Of a stretch of DNA of 61,150 bases, positions 50,902 to 59,769 are shown in pieces. The DNA lies in the NCBI GenBank assembly GCA_021201475.1, contig JAJQEV010000002.1, positions 1-61,150 on the forward strand. The letters run 5' to 3'. Position 1 is the first letter of the stretch. Each line of letters begins with the position of its first letter. The position numbers and the translations under genes were made by a program. The stretch comes from Clostridiales bacterium (GTDB lineage: Bacteria; Bacillota; Clostridia; Oscillospirales; Oscillospiraceae). The notes under the pieces are model-generated. The model had not been told where the DNA came from. It saw nothing but the letters and a program-made list of their open reading frames with translations, and ran no database searches.

Positions 50902-52735
50902 GTCCCATCGCCTCCCTGGCCGCCGCCGCTATATGGGCGGCGTCAATGCCTAACATGGCCCGCAGCTCCGGCACCGAGCCGTGGGTCACGAAGCCGGAAC
51001 CGGTGTTGAGTAATTTTACCTTACATTCCATTTCTCCGGCAGTCAACTCGGAGGCCACGAACTGGCCCACGGAGTTGGGCTCCGTCTCCTCCTCGCAAAT
51101 CAGCACGCAGCCGGTTTTCGCCGCAGAAGCTAGAATCTTTGCGCTGTCCAGCGGGACAACCCGGTTCACCTTGATGACCTCCGGCGCGAAGCCCGCCTCC
51201 CGAAGCAGCTCGGACGCTTTCAGCACCTCGCCGATCATAATGCCGTAGGAGACCAGCGTCACATCGCCGCCCTCCTCCAGCACCGTCACCGGTTCTCCGC
51301 TGGCATCATCGTGAAACACCAGCTCCCCGCCTTTGGGATAGCGCACCGCCACAGGGCCGGGCACCTCCAGCACCGCCTGGCGAAGCATGACCCGCAACTC
51401 CGCAAAGCTGGAGGGCACAAACACCGTCATGCCGGGCACTGTGGACAGGAGGGACAGGTCAAATATCCCCTGATGGGTTTCGCCGTCCTCCCCTACCAGT
51501 CCGGCGCGGTCCACGCACAGCACGATATGCAGCCCCTCGATGGCCATGTCGTGAATCATCATGTCAAATGAGCGCTGCAAAAAGGTGGAATACACGGCAA
51601 ACACGGGAATCAGCCCCTGACTCGCCATGCCGGCGCACATGGTTACTGCGTGGCCCTCCGCAATTCCCACGTCAAAGAACCGCTGGGGGAACCGTTTGGC
51701 AAACGCACTGAGGCCGGTGCCAGACTGCATCGCCGCCGTGACGGCGCAAATCCGTTCGTCCTGCTCCGCCAGCTGGCACAACACCTCGCCGAACACTGCG
51801 GAGAAGTCTGAACCACTCTGGCGGAGAGGCTCTCCGGTGGCGACATCAAAAGGCGTTACGCCGTGGAACTGGTCTGGGTTGCGTTCTGCCGGTGGATAGC
51901 CTTTCCCCTTTACAGTGCGTACATGGAGCAGCACAGGCCCGCTCACGCTCTTGGCCCACTTCAAAATTCTGGTCAGCTCTGATAAATCGTGTCCGTTCAC
52001 CGGGCCGATATAGGTGAAGCCCATGTCCTCAAAGAAACTGGAAGGCAGGAGCGTCCCCTTGACCTCCTTCTTAATTTTGGATGAAACGTTGTAAACGCTG
52101 GTGCCCACAGACGTTTTCATCATCATGTTGCGGTAGCCCCGTTTCAATGCCAAGTAGTGGGGGCGGAGGTGGTGCCGCGCCAACAGCTTGGAAATGCCGC
52201 CCACGTTCTTGGTGATGGACATTCCATTGTCGTTCAAAATCACCAGCAGATTCTCCCCGCTGGAGCCGGCGTCGGACAGTCCCTCATAGGCCAGTCCGCC
52301 GGTCAACGCGCCGTCACCGATCAGCGCGATCACGTTATAGTCCTCATGAAGCAACGTTCTGGCCCGGGCCATCCCCACCGCCACAGACACCGAGTTGGAG
52401 GCATGCCCCGCAATGAAGGCGTCGTGAACGCTCTCCTTCGGCTTCGGGAAGCCAGAAAGGCCGCCGAAGGAGCGGAGGGTGTCCATCTCTGCCTCCCGGC
52501 CTGTCAAAATCTTGTGCACATAGCATTGGTGTCCCACGTCAAAGACCAGGCGGTCCTTCGATGTATCGTACACCCGATGGAGGGCCACGGTCAGCTCCAC
52601 CACGCCCAGATTGGAAGCCAAATGCCCACCGGTCTGCGACACGGACGCAATCAGCTTTTTTCTTAATTCCTCACAAAGTGCCACGCCTTCCAGGTCTGTC
52701 AACTGCGACAAATCGTAGCGGTTTCCGTTTTGCAA
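50894..52735 (-). CDS. dxs: 1-deoxy-D-xylulose-5-phosphate synthase
   Basis: A 613-residue thiamine-diphosphate enzyme, first step of the MEP isoprenoid pathway (pyruvate plus glyceraldehyde-3-P). GHQCYVHKILTGR and IGDGALTGGLAYEGL with ILNDN form the ThDP-binding motif; the transketolase pyrimidine-binding region (about 320-480) follows. The start is TTG (52735-52733) with GGGAGG upstream. Together with ispA four to five genes away it supplies prenyl diphosphates. Confidence 0.97.
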   Translation of the reverse strand: MQNGNRYDLSQLTDLEGVALCEELRKKLIASVSQTGGHLASNLGVVELTVALHRVYDTSKDRLVFDVGHQCYVHKILTGREAEMDTLRSFGGLSGFPKPKESVHDAFIAGHASNSVSVAVGMARARTLLHEDYNVIALIGDGALTGGLAYEGLSDAGSSGENLLVILNDNGMSITKNVGGISKLLARHHLRPHYLALKRGYRNMMMKTSVGTSVYNVSSKIKKEVKGTLLPSSFFEDMGFTYIGPVNGHDLSELTRILKWAKSVSGPVLLHVRTVKGKGYPPAERNPDQFHGVTPFDVATGEPLRQSGSDFSAVFGEVLCQLAEQDERICAVTAAMQSGTGLSAFAKRFPQRFFDVGIAEGHAVTMCAGMASQGLIPVFAVYSTFLQRSFDMMIHDMAIEGLHIVLCVDRAGLVGEDGETHQGIFDLSLLSTVPGMTVFVPSSFAELRVMLRQAVLEVPGPVAVRYPKGGELVFHDDASGEPVTVLEEGGDVTLVSYGIMIGEVLKASELLREAGFAPEVIKVNRVVPLDSAKILASAAKTGCVLICEEETEPNSVGQFVASELTAGEMECKVKLLNTGSGFVTHGSVPELRAMLGIDAAHIAAAAREAMGRG

Positions 52736-52782
52736 CGCGTCACAACCTCCCTATTTTTCTATCTCAACTGGCCATGCCGCAA

Positions 52783-53238
52783 TCAGATTGCGATAAAATT
52801 GGTTCCAACTATTGCGACCAAAATCCCGATTACTGCGCCGAACACCACCTGTAAAGGCGTATGGCCTAACAGCACCTTCAGCTGCAATGCCTGTAGTTCC
52901 GGGGTCATATTGTTCCAGTTTTGCAGGATGAGGTTGATGACCTTGGCCTGCTCGCCAGACTGACGCCGCACATTGCAGGCATCGTACATGACCACAATGG
53001 CCAGCACACAGGCAATAGCGAACATACTGGAGTCAAACCCATACAGAATCCCGGTGGTAGCCGCGCAGCAGGTCACCATCGCTGAGTGAGAGCTGGGCAT
53101 ACCGCCGCTGGCCAAAACACGCCGAAGTGTGATTTTCCCTTCAGTGATGAGTTGGATAATTCCCTTCGTCACCTGGGCAAGAAACCAGGACAGGACAGAA
53201 AACACCAGGATTTGATTCCCAAATGTGATTTGAAGCAT
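52783..53238 (-). CDS. DUF212 (YuiD-type) PAP2-like membrane protein
   Basis: A 151-residue integral membrane protein with three to four helices and the motif ASGGMPSSHSAMVT, which resembles the PAP2/acid-phosphatase signature. Clostridia often keep it between ispA and dxs. It may be an undecaprenyl- or lipid-phosphate phosphatase relative, but activity is not proven. The ATG at 53238 follows GGTGGGAACACGG; a longer open frame upstream is a shadow over ispA. Confidence 0.88.
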   Translation of the reverse strand: MLQITFGNQILVFSVLSWFLAQVTKGIIQLITEGKITLRRVLASGGMPSSHSAMVTCCAATTGILYGFDSSMFAIACVLAIVVMYDACNVRRQSGEQAKVINLILQNWNNMTPELQALQLKVLLGHTPLQVVFGAVIGILVAIVGTNFIAI

Positions 53239-53258
53239 CCGTGTTCCCACCTTTTCTT

Positions 53259-54140
53259 CTATTTTTGCCGCTCCGACAAATAGCCGGCCAACTCCTGTAA
53301 GAACGCCGGATGAGCAAACGCAGGACCGATTGCCTCCTGCGCCTGGGCCGTCAGCCGGGCTATGCGCTCCCGGCAGCCCTCCAGCCCCAGCAGAGAAACA
53401 TAAGTGGATTTTTGCAGCGCCGCATCGTTGCCAACGGGCTTGCCCATCTTCTGCGCTGTAGAGGTCACGTTCAGCATATCGTCCCGAATCTGAAACGCCA
53501 GGCCAATGGCATCCGCATAGGCCCGGGCAGCCTCGGCCTGGGGGCTGTCCTTCGGTAGCCCAGCCGCCAGCACACCCATCTCGCAGGCAGCCCGCAGCAG
53601 ACAGCCGGTTTTCAGGCTGTTCATATAAGTCACCTGCTCCAGGGAGAACGCCTGATGCTCCCCCTCCTTGTCCAACTGCTGGCCGCCGCACATTCCCAGC
53701 GGCCCCGCCGCCTGGGCCAGTGCCAGGGCGCACTCCGCCCGCGTTTCCGCCGGCAGGTCAGCAGAGAGGATCGCCTCAAACGCCCCGGCCTGCAAGGCGT
53801 CCCCCGCCAGAGTGGCGGTCATCTCCCCATAAATCTTATGATTGGTGGGCTTGCCCCGGCGCAGGTCGTCATTATCCATGCAGGGCAGGTCATCGTGAAT
53901 CAAAGAATAGGTGTGAAGCATTTCTACTCCACAGGCAATCGGCATGGCGGCGTTGGCGTCGCCCCCCGCCGCTTCGCAGAATTTCAGCACCAGCACTGCC
54001 CGAACCCGCTTGCCGCCTGCCAGCAGGCTGTAGCGTACGGCGTCCAACAGGTACTTTTGGGGCACGTCCGCCTGAAAATAACCGGCCAGCGCGCCCTCTA
54101 CCTGCCCCCGGCAGGCTTCCAGCTCCTCTAAAAATGTCAT
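53259..54140 (-). CDS. ispA: Farnesyl diphosphate synthase (polyprenyl synthetase)
   Basis: A 293-residue all-trans short-chain prenyl synthase. The first Asp-rich motif is HDDLPCMDNDD (from 82) and the second is FQIRDDMLNV (near 225). Length and the bulky residues before the first motif fit C15 product. The xseB-ispA order, three bases apart, is standard. Confidence 0.96.
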   Translation of the reverse strand: MTFLEELEACRGQVEGALAGYFQADVPQKYLLDAVRYSLLAGGKRVRAVLVLKFCEAAGGDANAAMPIACGVEMLHTYSLIHDDLPCMDNDDLRRGKPTNHKIYGEMTATLAGDALQAGAFEAILSADLPAETRAECALALAQAAGPLGMCGGQQLDKEGEHQAFSLEQVTYMNSLKTGCLLRAACEMGVLAAGLPKDSPQAEAARAYADAIGLAFQIRDDMLNVTSTAQKMGKPVGNDAALQKSTYVSLLGLEGCRERIARLTAQAQEAIGPAFAHPAFLQELAGYLSERQK

Positions 54141-54143
54141 GGC

Positions 54144-54377
54144 TCATTCCGTCCCTTCCAGCGGCTGGGCCACCGGTGCGCCGTCCTCCCCCTTGGAGAG
54201 GCACACCACCTTCTGCTCGGCCTGGTCAAGCTGCTTCTTGCAGGAGGTCACCAGCTTCGTCCCCTCCTCAAAGAGGGACATAGACTGCTCCAGCGGCGCG
54301 TCCCCCCGCTCCAGCGCGGTGACGATTTCCTCCAGCCGGAGGAGGGATTCTTCAAAGGTCTTCTTCTTGCCTGCCAT
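54144..54377 (-). CDS. xseB: Exodeoxyribonuclease VII small subunit
   Basis: A 77-residue XseB (FEESLLRLEEIVTALERGDA, then SLFEEGTKLVTSCKKQL): helical, binds XseA in several copies. It starts 2 bases after the xseA stop. Confidence 0.97.
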   Translation of the reverse strand: MAGKKKTFEESLLRLEEIVTALERGDAPLEQSMSLFEEGTKLVTSCKKQLDQAEQKVVCLSKGEDGAPVAQPLEGTE

Positions 54378-54379
54378 CG

Positions 54380-55600
54380 TCAGACAGCTCCTTTCCGGCC
54401 CTCATTCACCGCCGTTACCACAGAGGTGAGGGTGCCATCCGATAGGGTCGTACTAATTTCATCTCCCACAGCGGCCTCCTGTACAGAGGTCATTGCGCCC
54501 GCCTTGTTCCGGGTCACGGAATAGCCTCTGGACAGCACCTTCAGCGGGCTCATGGCATCCAGCCCGGCGGTCAGGGAGGCCAGGCGCACCTGCTGGCGGT
54601 TTAGCGCCTTTTCCGCGGCGCTGCCCAGCCGCTCCGTCAGGCGATCCAGCTCCATCTGCTTGCTCTCCAGCAGCAGATAGGGATTTTTCAGCGCCTGGGA
54701 GCGGTCGCACCGCTCCACCGCAGCCCTGGCCTGCTGCAAACGCCGCAGCAGCGCCTGCCGCTGCCGTGCGTCCAGTTGGGTCAGTACGCCGTAAACATCC
54801 TGCCAGTCCGGCACCGCCAGCTCCGCCCCGTTGGAGGGGGTGGCCGCCCGGCGGTCTGCCACGAAGTCGGCAATGGTCACATCCGGCTCATGGCCCACGG
54901 CGGAGATGATGGGAAGCTCAGAGGCATAGATGGCCCTGGCCACCCGCTCATCATTGAAGGCCCATAAATCCTCCATGCTGCCGCCGCCGCGGCCTACAAT
55001 TAACACGTCCGCAACCTTCCAGCGGTTGGCGTAGGCGATGGCCGAGGCGATTTCCGCCGGGGCCTCTGCACCCTGCACCCGCACCGGCAGCAGCCGCACC
55101 TCACACAGGGGCCAGCGGGCCCGCAGGACGCGGATAATGTCATGCACCGCCGCTCCGGCCTCAGAGGTAATCACGCCTATCCGCTCCGGGATGGCGGGCA
55201 GCGGTTTCTTATGCGCCTCATCAAAGAGGCCCTCCGCCTCCAGCCGGGCCTTCAGCTGCTCAAAGGCCACATACAGCTCGCCAATGCCGTCCGGGCTGAG
55301 GGCCTCCACATAGAGCTGGTACACTCCGTCCCGGGGGTAGACCGTGACCCGGCCAAAGGCGATCACCTTCATACCGCTCTCCGGCTGAAATCGCAGGCGG
55401 GTGGCGGCAGAGCGGAACATGACGCATTTCAGCGCGCCGCCCTCGTCCTTGAGGGAAAAGTAATGGTGCCCGGAAGGGTAACGTTTATAGTTGGAAATCT
55501 CCCCCCGGATATAGATGCGGCCAAGGGACCCGTCCTGATCCAGCATCCCCTTGATATATTGATTCACTTGAGAGACAGAAAAAATCTCCTGCGCTGCCAT
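54380..55600 (-). CDS. xseA: Exodeoxyribonuclease VII large subunit
   Basis: A 406-residue XseA: N-terminal OB fold (VSQVNQYIKGMLDQDGSLGR), nuclease region with VGRGGGSMEDLWAFNDE and SAVGHEPDVTIADFVAD, then a coiled-coil for XseB. It degrades single-stranded DNA in both directions. It follows the TsaD-like gene by 2 bases. Confidence 0.97.
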   Translation of the reverse strand: MAAQEIFSVSQVNQYIKGMLDQDGSLGRIYIRGEISNYKRYPSGHHYFSLKDEGGALKCVMFRSAATRLRFQPESGMKVIAFGRVTVYPRDGVYQLYVEALSPDGIGELYVAFEQLKARLEAEGLFDEAHKKPLPAIPERIGVITSEAGAAVHDIIRVLRARWPLCEVRLLPVRVQGAEAPAEIASAIAYANRWKVADVLIVGRGGGSMEDLWAFNDERVARAIYASELPIISAVGHEPDVTIADFVADRRAATPSNGAELAVPDWQDVYGVLTQLDARQRQALLRRLQQARAAVERCDRSQALKNPYLLLESKQMELDRLTERLGSAAEKALNRQQVRLASLTAGLDAMSPLKVLSRGYSVTRNKAGAMTSVQEAAVGDEISTTLSDGTLTSVVTAVNEGRKGAV

Positions 55601-55602
55601 AC

Positions 55603-56535
55603 TCAGTCCCCATTCAACTGTCGGTCGGTCAAAAGCGCGATACCCATCGCGTTATCTGTGGAATATTGCGGCTGGGCAAAGACGGCGTCCCCCATCACTG
55701 TCCGCAGCAGACTGTTGGATGCCACGCCGCCGGAGCAAAGCACCGGAAGGCCTGGATAGCGGCCCTTGGCCTGGTCGGTAACCCGCCGCACCGTTTCGGC
55801 AACAGTCAGCAGGGTAAAGCGGGCAATGTCGCAGGGTGCGCAATGCTGCTGAACCAGCTCCTTCGCCTTGTTCTCCATACCGGAGAGGGAGAAGCGGAGG
55901 TTCTGCCCCACCTTCACCCGGAAAAACGCCTGGCTGTCGGACGCCTGACTGAGGGCGTCCAGCCCCTTCCCCGCCGGGAAGGGAATGTCCAGCAGCTTGC
56001 CGGTGCGGTCAATCAGCTGCCCGGCGGACAAATCCGTGGTGCCGCCGATGCAGGTCGCCGCCACGCTCCTCTCCTTCGGCTCCACCAGCAGCAGCTCCGT
56101 GGTGCCGCCGGACAGGTGCCAGGCCAGGAAGGGCTGCTCCAGCAGCTCCAGCCGCCCGGCAGACCAGCAGGCCGCCGCCAGGTGCCCCTCCTGATGGGAG
56201 AAGCCGTAAAACGGCACATCCAGCGCCGCCGCCAGGCTCCGCCCCTGGGACTCCCCCGCCAAAAAGCAGGGCATATAGGAGCCCTCCACGCTGCGGGGCC
56301 GGGTGCTGGCCCCTACGGCCACAATCGGCTCCTCCAGCCAGCCCGCCTCCCGCAGCGCCTGGATGCGGCCAGGCAGGCGCTTTATATGCTGAAACAGGGC
56401 GTCGCTCTGCCGCAGGCCCATGCCGCCCTCCGGCACCGTCAAAAGCCTGCCCTCATTCCGCCCCGTTCCGTCGGAGCGGTACGCCGCCGCGGAGGTGGTG
56501 TAGTTGCTGGTGTCGATACCCAGGCAGACGCTCAT
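55603..56535 (-). CDS. Divergent TsaD/Kae1-like ASKHA protein
   Basis: A 310-residue relative of TsaD, shorter than the usual about 335. The first ATP strand reads LGIDTSNYTTSAAAY, lacking the CDET of true TsaD. The metal-site histidines are kept in SHQEGHLAAA (His114, His118), with LSGGTTELLLV and STDNAMGIALLTD for the remaining ATP and metal positions. True TsaD carries out t6A transfer; this paralogue lies in the xseA-nusB operon and its role is unknown. It overlaps nusB by 4 bases. Whether a standard tsaD exists elsewhere in the genome decides the assignment. Confidence 0.85.
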   Translation of the reverse strand: MSVCLGIDTSNYTTSAAAYRSDGTGRNEGRLLTVPEGGMGLRQSDALFQHIKRLPGRIQALREAGWLEEPIVAVGASTRPRSVEGSYMPCFLAGESQGRSLAAALDVPFYGFSHQEGHLAAACWSAGRLELLEQPFLAWHLSGGTTELLLVEPKERSVAATCIGGTTDLSAGQLIDRTGKLLDIPFPAGKGLDALSQASDSQAFFRVKVGQNLRFSLSGMENKAKELVQQHCAPCDIARFTLLTVAETVRRVTDQAKGRYPGLPVLCSGGVASNSLLRTVMGDAVFAQPQYSTDNAMGIALLTDRQLNGD

Positions 56536-56993
56536 GGCCGCTGCGGCTCCGCCGCTTCGCTGCGGGCGAACGTCCCCAGCACACCGTTGAGGAAGGCTAC
56601 CACCTTTTCGTCCTCATAGCGCTTGACCAGGTTCACCGCCTCATTGATGGCGGCCCGGTTGGGTACGTCCGGCATATACAGCACCTCAAACATGGCCACC
56701 CGCATGATGGCCGCCGCCACCCGGGGGATGCGCTCGAACTTCCAGCCGATGGCGTATTGGGCGATGTAGGAGTCCAGTTCATAGCCATGCTCCCCAACGC
56801 CAGTGACGACCCGGCGGATATAGGCCAGCTGGGCCTCATCCGGGAACTCCTCGTACAGAGGCTCGTCCTGGGCGAGGGCGGCGAAGTTTTCCTCTGTCAG
56901 CTGATTGTCCAGCAGCTGCTGGGCGGACAGGCCGCTGAATCCCAGTTCGTAGGCAAGGTGAACCGCGATTTCTCTGGCAGTCGTTCTGGTCAT
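56532..56993 (-). CDS. nusB: Transcription antitermination factor NusB
   Basis: A 153-residue all-helical NusB, partner of NusE/S10 in rRNA antitermination. Motifs are TAREIAVHLAYELGFS at the N-terminus and RVAMFEVLYMPDVPNRAAIN near the end. The ATG at 56993 follows GGAGCGATACA; the longer reading adds 53 residues unlike the family. It is the first gene of the long reverse operon. Confidence 0.95.
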   Translation of the reverse strand: MTRTTAREIAVHLAYELGFSGLSAQQLLDNQLTEENFAALAQDEPLYEEFPDEAQLAYIRRVVTGVGEHGYELDSYIAQYAIGWKFERIPRVAAAIMRVAMFEVLYMPDVPNRAAINEAVNLVKRYEDEKVVAFLNGVLGTFARSEAAEPQRP

Positions 56994-56999
56994 TGTATC

Positions 57000-57316
57000 G
57001 CTCCATTCTGCCGCGTTCAGTCTCCCGCGCTCCATCGTCCTCCCGAACGCGGCAAAGGGGGACGGCGGGACAGGGCTGCCGCCTGTCGGCCCATCGGTAA
57101 TCCTGCAAAAAAGCCCGGCAAAAACCCAGTTTACATTTTCTTCATTATACACTATGAAATGCGTTTTATCAACCGCTTATTTCCACGAAGTTCCCGCCCC
57201 ACAGGTGCATGAGGGAAGGCACTTGTCCAGACGCACCCATCCTCTGCGGAAGGCGCGGCTGTCAAGTGCCTTTGCCTGTTCCCGCTGCGTTGCGGGAACC
57301 TTGTCTTTATGAAGCC
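57000..57316. other. Intergenic stretch upstream of nusB
   Basis: It holds the nusB promoter (57144-57172), a roughly 150-base nusB leader, an inverted repeat AAGGCACTTG / CAAGTGCCTT (57216-57225 and 57263-57272), and a hairpin GTTCCCGC / GCGGGAAC (about 57279-57299) near the nitroreductase stop. No gene is supported. Confidence 0.5.
57144..57172 (-). promoter_or_regulatory. Promoter of the nusB-to-recN operon
   Basis: Reverse strand TTGATA (57167-57172), a 17-base spacer and TATAAT (57144-57149). Confidence 0.85.
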
Positions 57317-57898
57317 TCAACGGATAAAGTCTACCTTCATGCCGGTGCGTGGCTTCTTCGCCTGCGCCCCGTCATAGCAGCCGATGGCCAGCGCGCCGCA
57401 AATCGTCTCGTCCGCGCCCAGGCCCAGGGGCTCCAGATACTCCCGGATCATGGGGTGCTCGCCCAGCCAGTGAAGCTGGTTGATCCAGCAGGTGCCGATA
57501 CCCAGGCTGGTGGCCTCCAGCATCATGTTTTGCAGCGCACAGGCGGAGTCCGCCATAGCGTTGGGGTAACCCCGCCGATTGGACACCACCACAAGGATAG
57601 GCGCTTTATAGTCGAAGGCATACGTCCCCAGCCGGGACGCCCGAATGGAATTTTTTATGCTGGCGTACAAATCCTCAGTCAACTCCATCCGGGCGAAGGC
57701 GGACTGCACCCTGGCCCGCAGCTCGCTGCGCACCTTCTCGTCCGTGATGACCATGAAGTGAACCGTCTGACAGTTCCCACCGGTGGGGGCCCAGCGTCCG
57801 GCCTCCAGAATGTCCATCAGCTGCTCCTCCGGCACCTCGTCAAGGTTGTACTTCCGCACAGAGCGGCGGTTCATAATGGTCTCCAGCATTGCGTTCAT
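57317..57898 (-). CDS. Nitroreductase-family flavoprotein (second copy)
   Basis: A 193-residue FMN-dependent nitroreductase. IMNRRSVRKYN is the N-terminal FMN-phosphate motif and LGIGTCWINQL the second. It is clearly different from the 25042-25569 protein and belongs to another subgroup. The start at 57898 follows GGGGAGAGG. It is a single-gene unit with a good promoter. Confidence 0.9.
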   Translation of the reverse strand: MNAMLETIMNRRSVRKYNLDEVPEEQLMDILEAGRWAPTGGNCQTVHFMVITDEKVRSELRARVQSAFARMELTEDLYASIKNSIRASRLGTYAFDYKAPILVVVSNRRGYPNAMADSACALQNMMLEATSLGIGTCWINQLHWLGEHPMIREYLEPLGLGADETICGALAIGCYDGAQAKKPRTGMKVDFIR

Positions 57899-57960
57899 GG
57901 GTGCCTCTCCCCTTCCGTAGCGCTTGTGCCTTTCGGCGTGTCTGATTTCCTCTTTTTGGT

Positions 57961-57989
57961 ATTATAACATGGCCCGCCCTGCTCTGCAA
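57961..57989 (-). promoter_or_regulatory. Promoter of the second nitroreductase gene
   Basis: Reverse strand TTGCAG (57984-57989), a 17-base spacer and TATAAT (57961-57966). Confidence 0.8.
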
Positions 57990-58020
57990 GCGGAAAATCG
58001 CCGGTGTACACACAAAGCAA

Positions 58021-58049
58021 CCTCCCGGCAGGGCGTACCTGGCGGGAGG
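58021..58049 (-). terminator. Terminator of tyrS
   Basis: CCTCCCG(G)CAGG / CCTG(G)CGGGAGG stem with one mismatch, followed on the reverse strand by TTGCTTTG. It lies 24 bases after the tyrS stop. Confidence 0.65.
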
Positions 58050-58072
58050 CTGTGATTCGGTTTTACCTGTCC

Positions 58073-59299
58073 TCAGGCAAGGGTAACGCGGTGGAAAATC
58101 TTCTTCCCCTTGCGGATGACCAGGCCGTCCCCGGTGAGCTGCGCCTCGTCATAGGCCGCGTCCAGGGCGGAGACCTTCTCCCCGTTAACGGTGACGCCGC
58201 CCTGCTTCACCAGGCGCTTGGCTTCGCCGTTGGAGGCGGCCATACCGGCGGCCACCAGCAGCTTCAGCACGCTGATTTTCCCATCCGTCAAATCCTCAGC
58301 GGAAAGGGTAGTGGAGGGCATATCCCCGTTGCCGCCGCCGGAGAAGATGGCGCGGGCGGCGGACTGGGCCTTCTCGGCCTCCTCGTCGCCATGCACCAGC
58401 TTGGTCAGCTCGTAGGCCAGAATCTCCTTGGCCTGGTTCAGCTGGCTGTCCTTCCAGGTCTCCATCTCGGCGATCTGCTCCAGGGGTACGTCGGTCAGCA
58501 TTTTCAGGCACTTGATAACGTCCGCATCGTCCACGTTGCGCCAGTACTGGTAGAACTCATAGGGGGAGGTCTTGTTGGGGTCCAGCCACACCGCGCCGGA
58601 CACCGTCTTACCCATCTTCTGCCCCTCGCTGTTCAGGAGCAGGGTGATGGTCATGGCCTCGGCGTCCTCCTTGCCCAGCTTGCGGCGAATCAGCTCACGA
58701 CCGCCCAGCATATTGGACCACTGGTCGTCCCCGCCGAACTGGAAGTTGCAGCCGTACTCCTGGTACAGGTGATAGAAGTCATAAGACTGCATAATCATAT
58801 AGTTGAACTCCAGGAAGCTGAGACCCCGCTCCATGCGCTGCTTATAGCACTCCGCCCGCAGCATATTGTTCACGGAGAAGCAGGCGCCTACCTCCCGCAG
58901 CAAATCCACATAGTTCAGCTTCAGCAGCCAGTCGGCGTTATTCAGCATCAGCGCCTTGCCATCAGAGAAGTCGATAAAGCGGCTCATCTGCACCTTGAAG
59001 CAGTCGGCGTTGTGCTGAATCATCTCTGGCGTCATCATCTTCCGCATATCGCTCTTGCCAGAGGGGTCGCCGATCATGGCGGTGCCGCCGCCCAGCAGGG
59101 CGATGGGGCGGTTGCCGTGCTGCTGCATCCGGCGCATCAGGCACAGGGCCATGAAATGGCCGACGTGCAGGGAGTCCGCCGTGGGGTCAAAGCCGATATA
59201 GAAGGTGGCTTTGCCGCTGTTGATCATTTCCTTGACCTTTTCCTCGTCGGTCACCTGGGCAATCAGGCCACGGGCGACCAGCTCATCATACAGTGTCAT
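58073..59299 (-). CDS. tyrS: Tyrosyl-tRNA synthetase
   Basis: A 408-residue class I synthetase. The HIGH motif is HVGH (45-48) in FDPTADSLHVGHFMALCL, and the KMSKS-like motif is KMGKT (near 230) in SEGQKMGKTVSGAVWLD. An S4 domain closes the protein (AAGMAASNGEAKRLVKQGGV). Expression should be controlled by the tyrosine T-box in its leader. Confidence 0.97.
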   Translation of the reverse strand: MTLYDELVARGLIAQVTDEEKVKEMINSGKATFYIGFDPTADSLHVGHFMALCLMRRMQQHGNRPIALLGGGTAMIGDPSGKSDMRKMMTPEMIQHNADCFKVQMSRFIDFSDGKALMLNNADWLLKLNYVDLLREVGACFSVNNMLRAECYKQRMERGLSFLEFNYMIMQSYDFYHLYQEYGCNFQFGGDDQWSNMLGGRELIRRKLGKEDAEAMTITLLLNSEGQKMGKTVSGAVWLDPNKTSPYEFYQYWRNVDDADVIKCLKMLTDVPLEQIAEMETWKDSQLNQAKEILAYELTKLVHGDEEAEKAQSAARAIFSGGGNGDMPSTTLSAEDLTDGKISVLKLLVAAGMAASNGEAKRLVKQGGVTVNGEKVSALDAAYDEAQLTGDGLVIRKGKKIFHRVTLA

Positions 59300-59350
59300 A
59301 GTTCATCGCTCCTTTTCCAAATTTGATTAAATCGCTGCCGGACGGGACGC

Positions 59351-59635
59351 AAAAAGCCCTCCGCCCGCGCAAGCGGACAGAGGGCATATCAAACCTGATA
59401 CACGGTACCACCTCTGATGCGTCAGCCTCTCACGGGGCGAACCTCAGGGAGTCCGGGGACTCCGGCGCAATAACGGGCGCAGCCCGACCGCATCTACTGA
59501 GCGCGGAGCATCCACGCCGTTGGGGCGGCAGCTCAGGGGTGTATTCACACAGCGCCGCCCGCCTCCTTACACCAACCGGAGGCTCTCTGCGCAGAAGCGA
59601 CCATGCTACTCTTCCCCGTCAAAGCCAGTTTTACT
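59351..59635 (-). promoter_or_regulatory. Tyrosine T-box riboswitch of tyrS
   Basis: On the reverse strand the leader has the AGAG-type stem I elements, a specifier region GTGTGAATACACC with TAC (Tyr codon), and the T-box sequence GGTGGTACCGTG (59401-59415 region). The terminator GCCCTC..GAGGGC with T5 lies at 59353-59385. Uncharged tRNA-Tyr should stabilise the antiterminator and raise tyrS expression. Confidence 0.9.
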
Positions 59636-59648
59636 ATGACTGGATGGT

Positions 59649-59678
59649 ATTATACAATGGCAGTTCCGTTTTTGTCAA
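59649..59678 (-). promoter_or_regulatory. Promoter of tyrS
   Basis: Reverse strand TTGACA (59673-59678), an 18-base spacer and TATAAT (59649-59654), directly upstream of the T-box leader. Confidence 0.85.
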
Positions 59679-59701
59679 GTCTTTTTTCGGTCGCGGAACA
59701 A

Positions 59702-59738
59702 AAAAACAGCGCTGCGCGGTGCGCGCAGCGCTGTTTTT
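59702..59738 (-). terminator. Terminator of thrS
   Basis: A perfect 16-bp stem AAAAACAGCGCTGCGC with its complement, ending in TTTTT on the reverse strand, 32 bases after the thrS stop. Confidence 0.9.
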
Positions 59739-59769
59739 CACGCCTTAGATTCTCGCAGGTAAAATGGCT

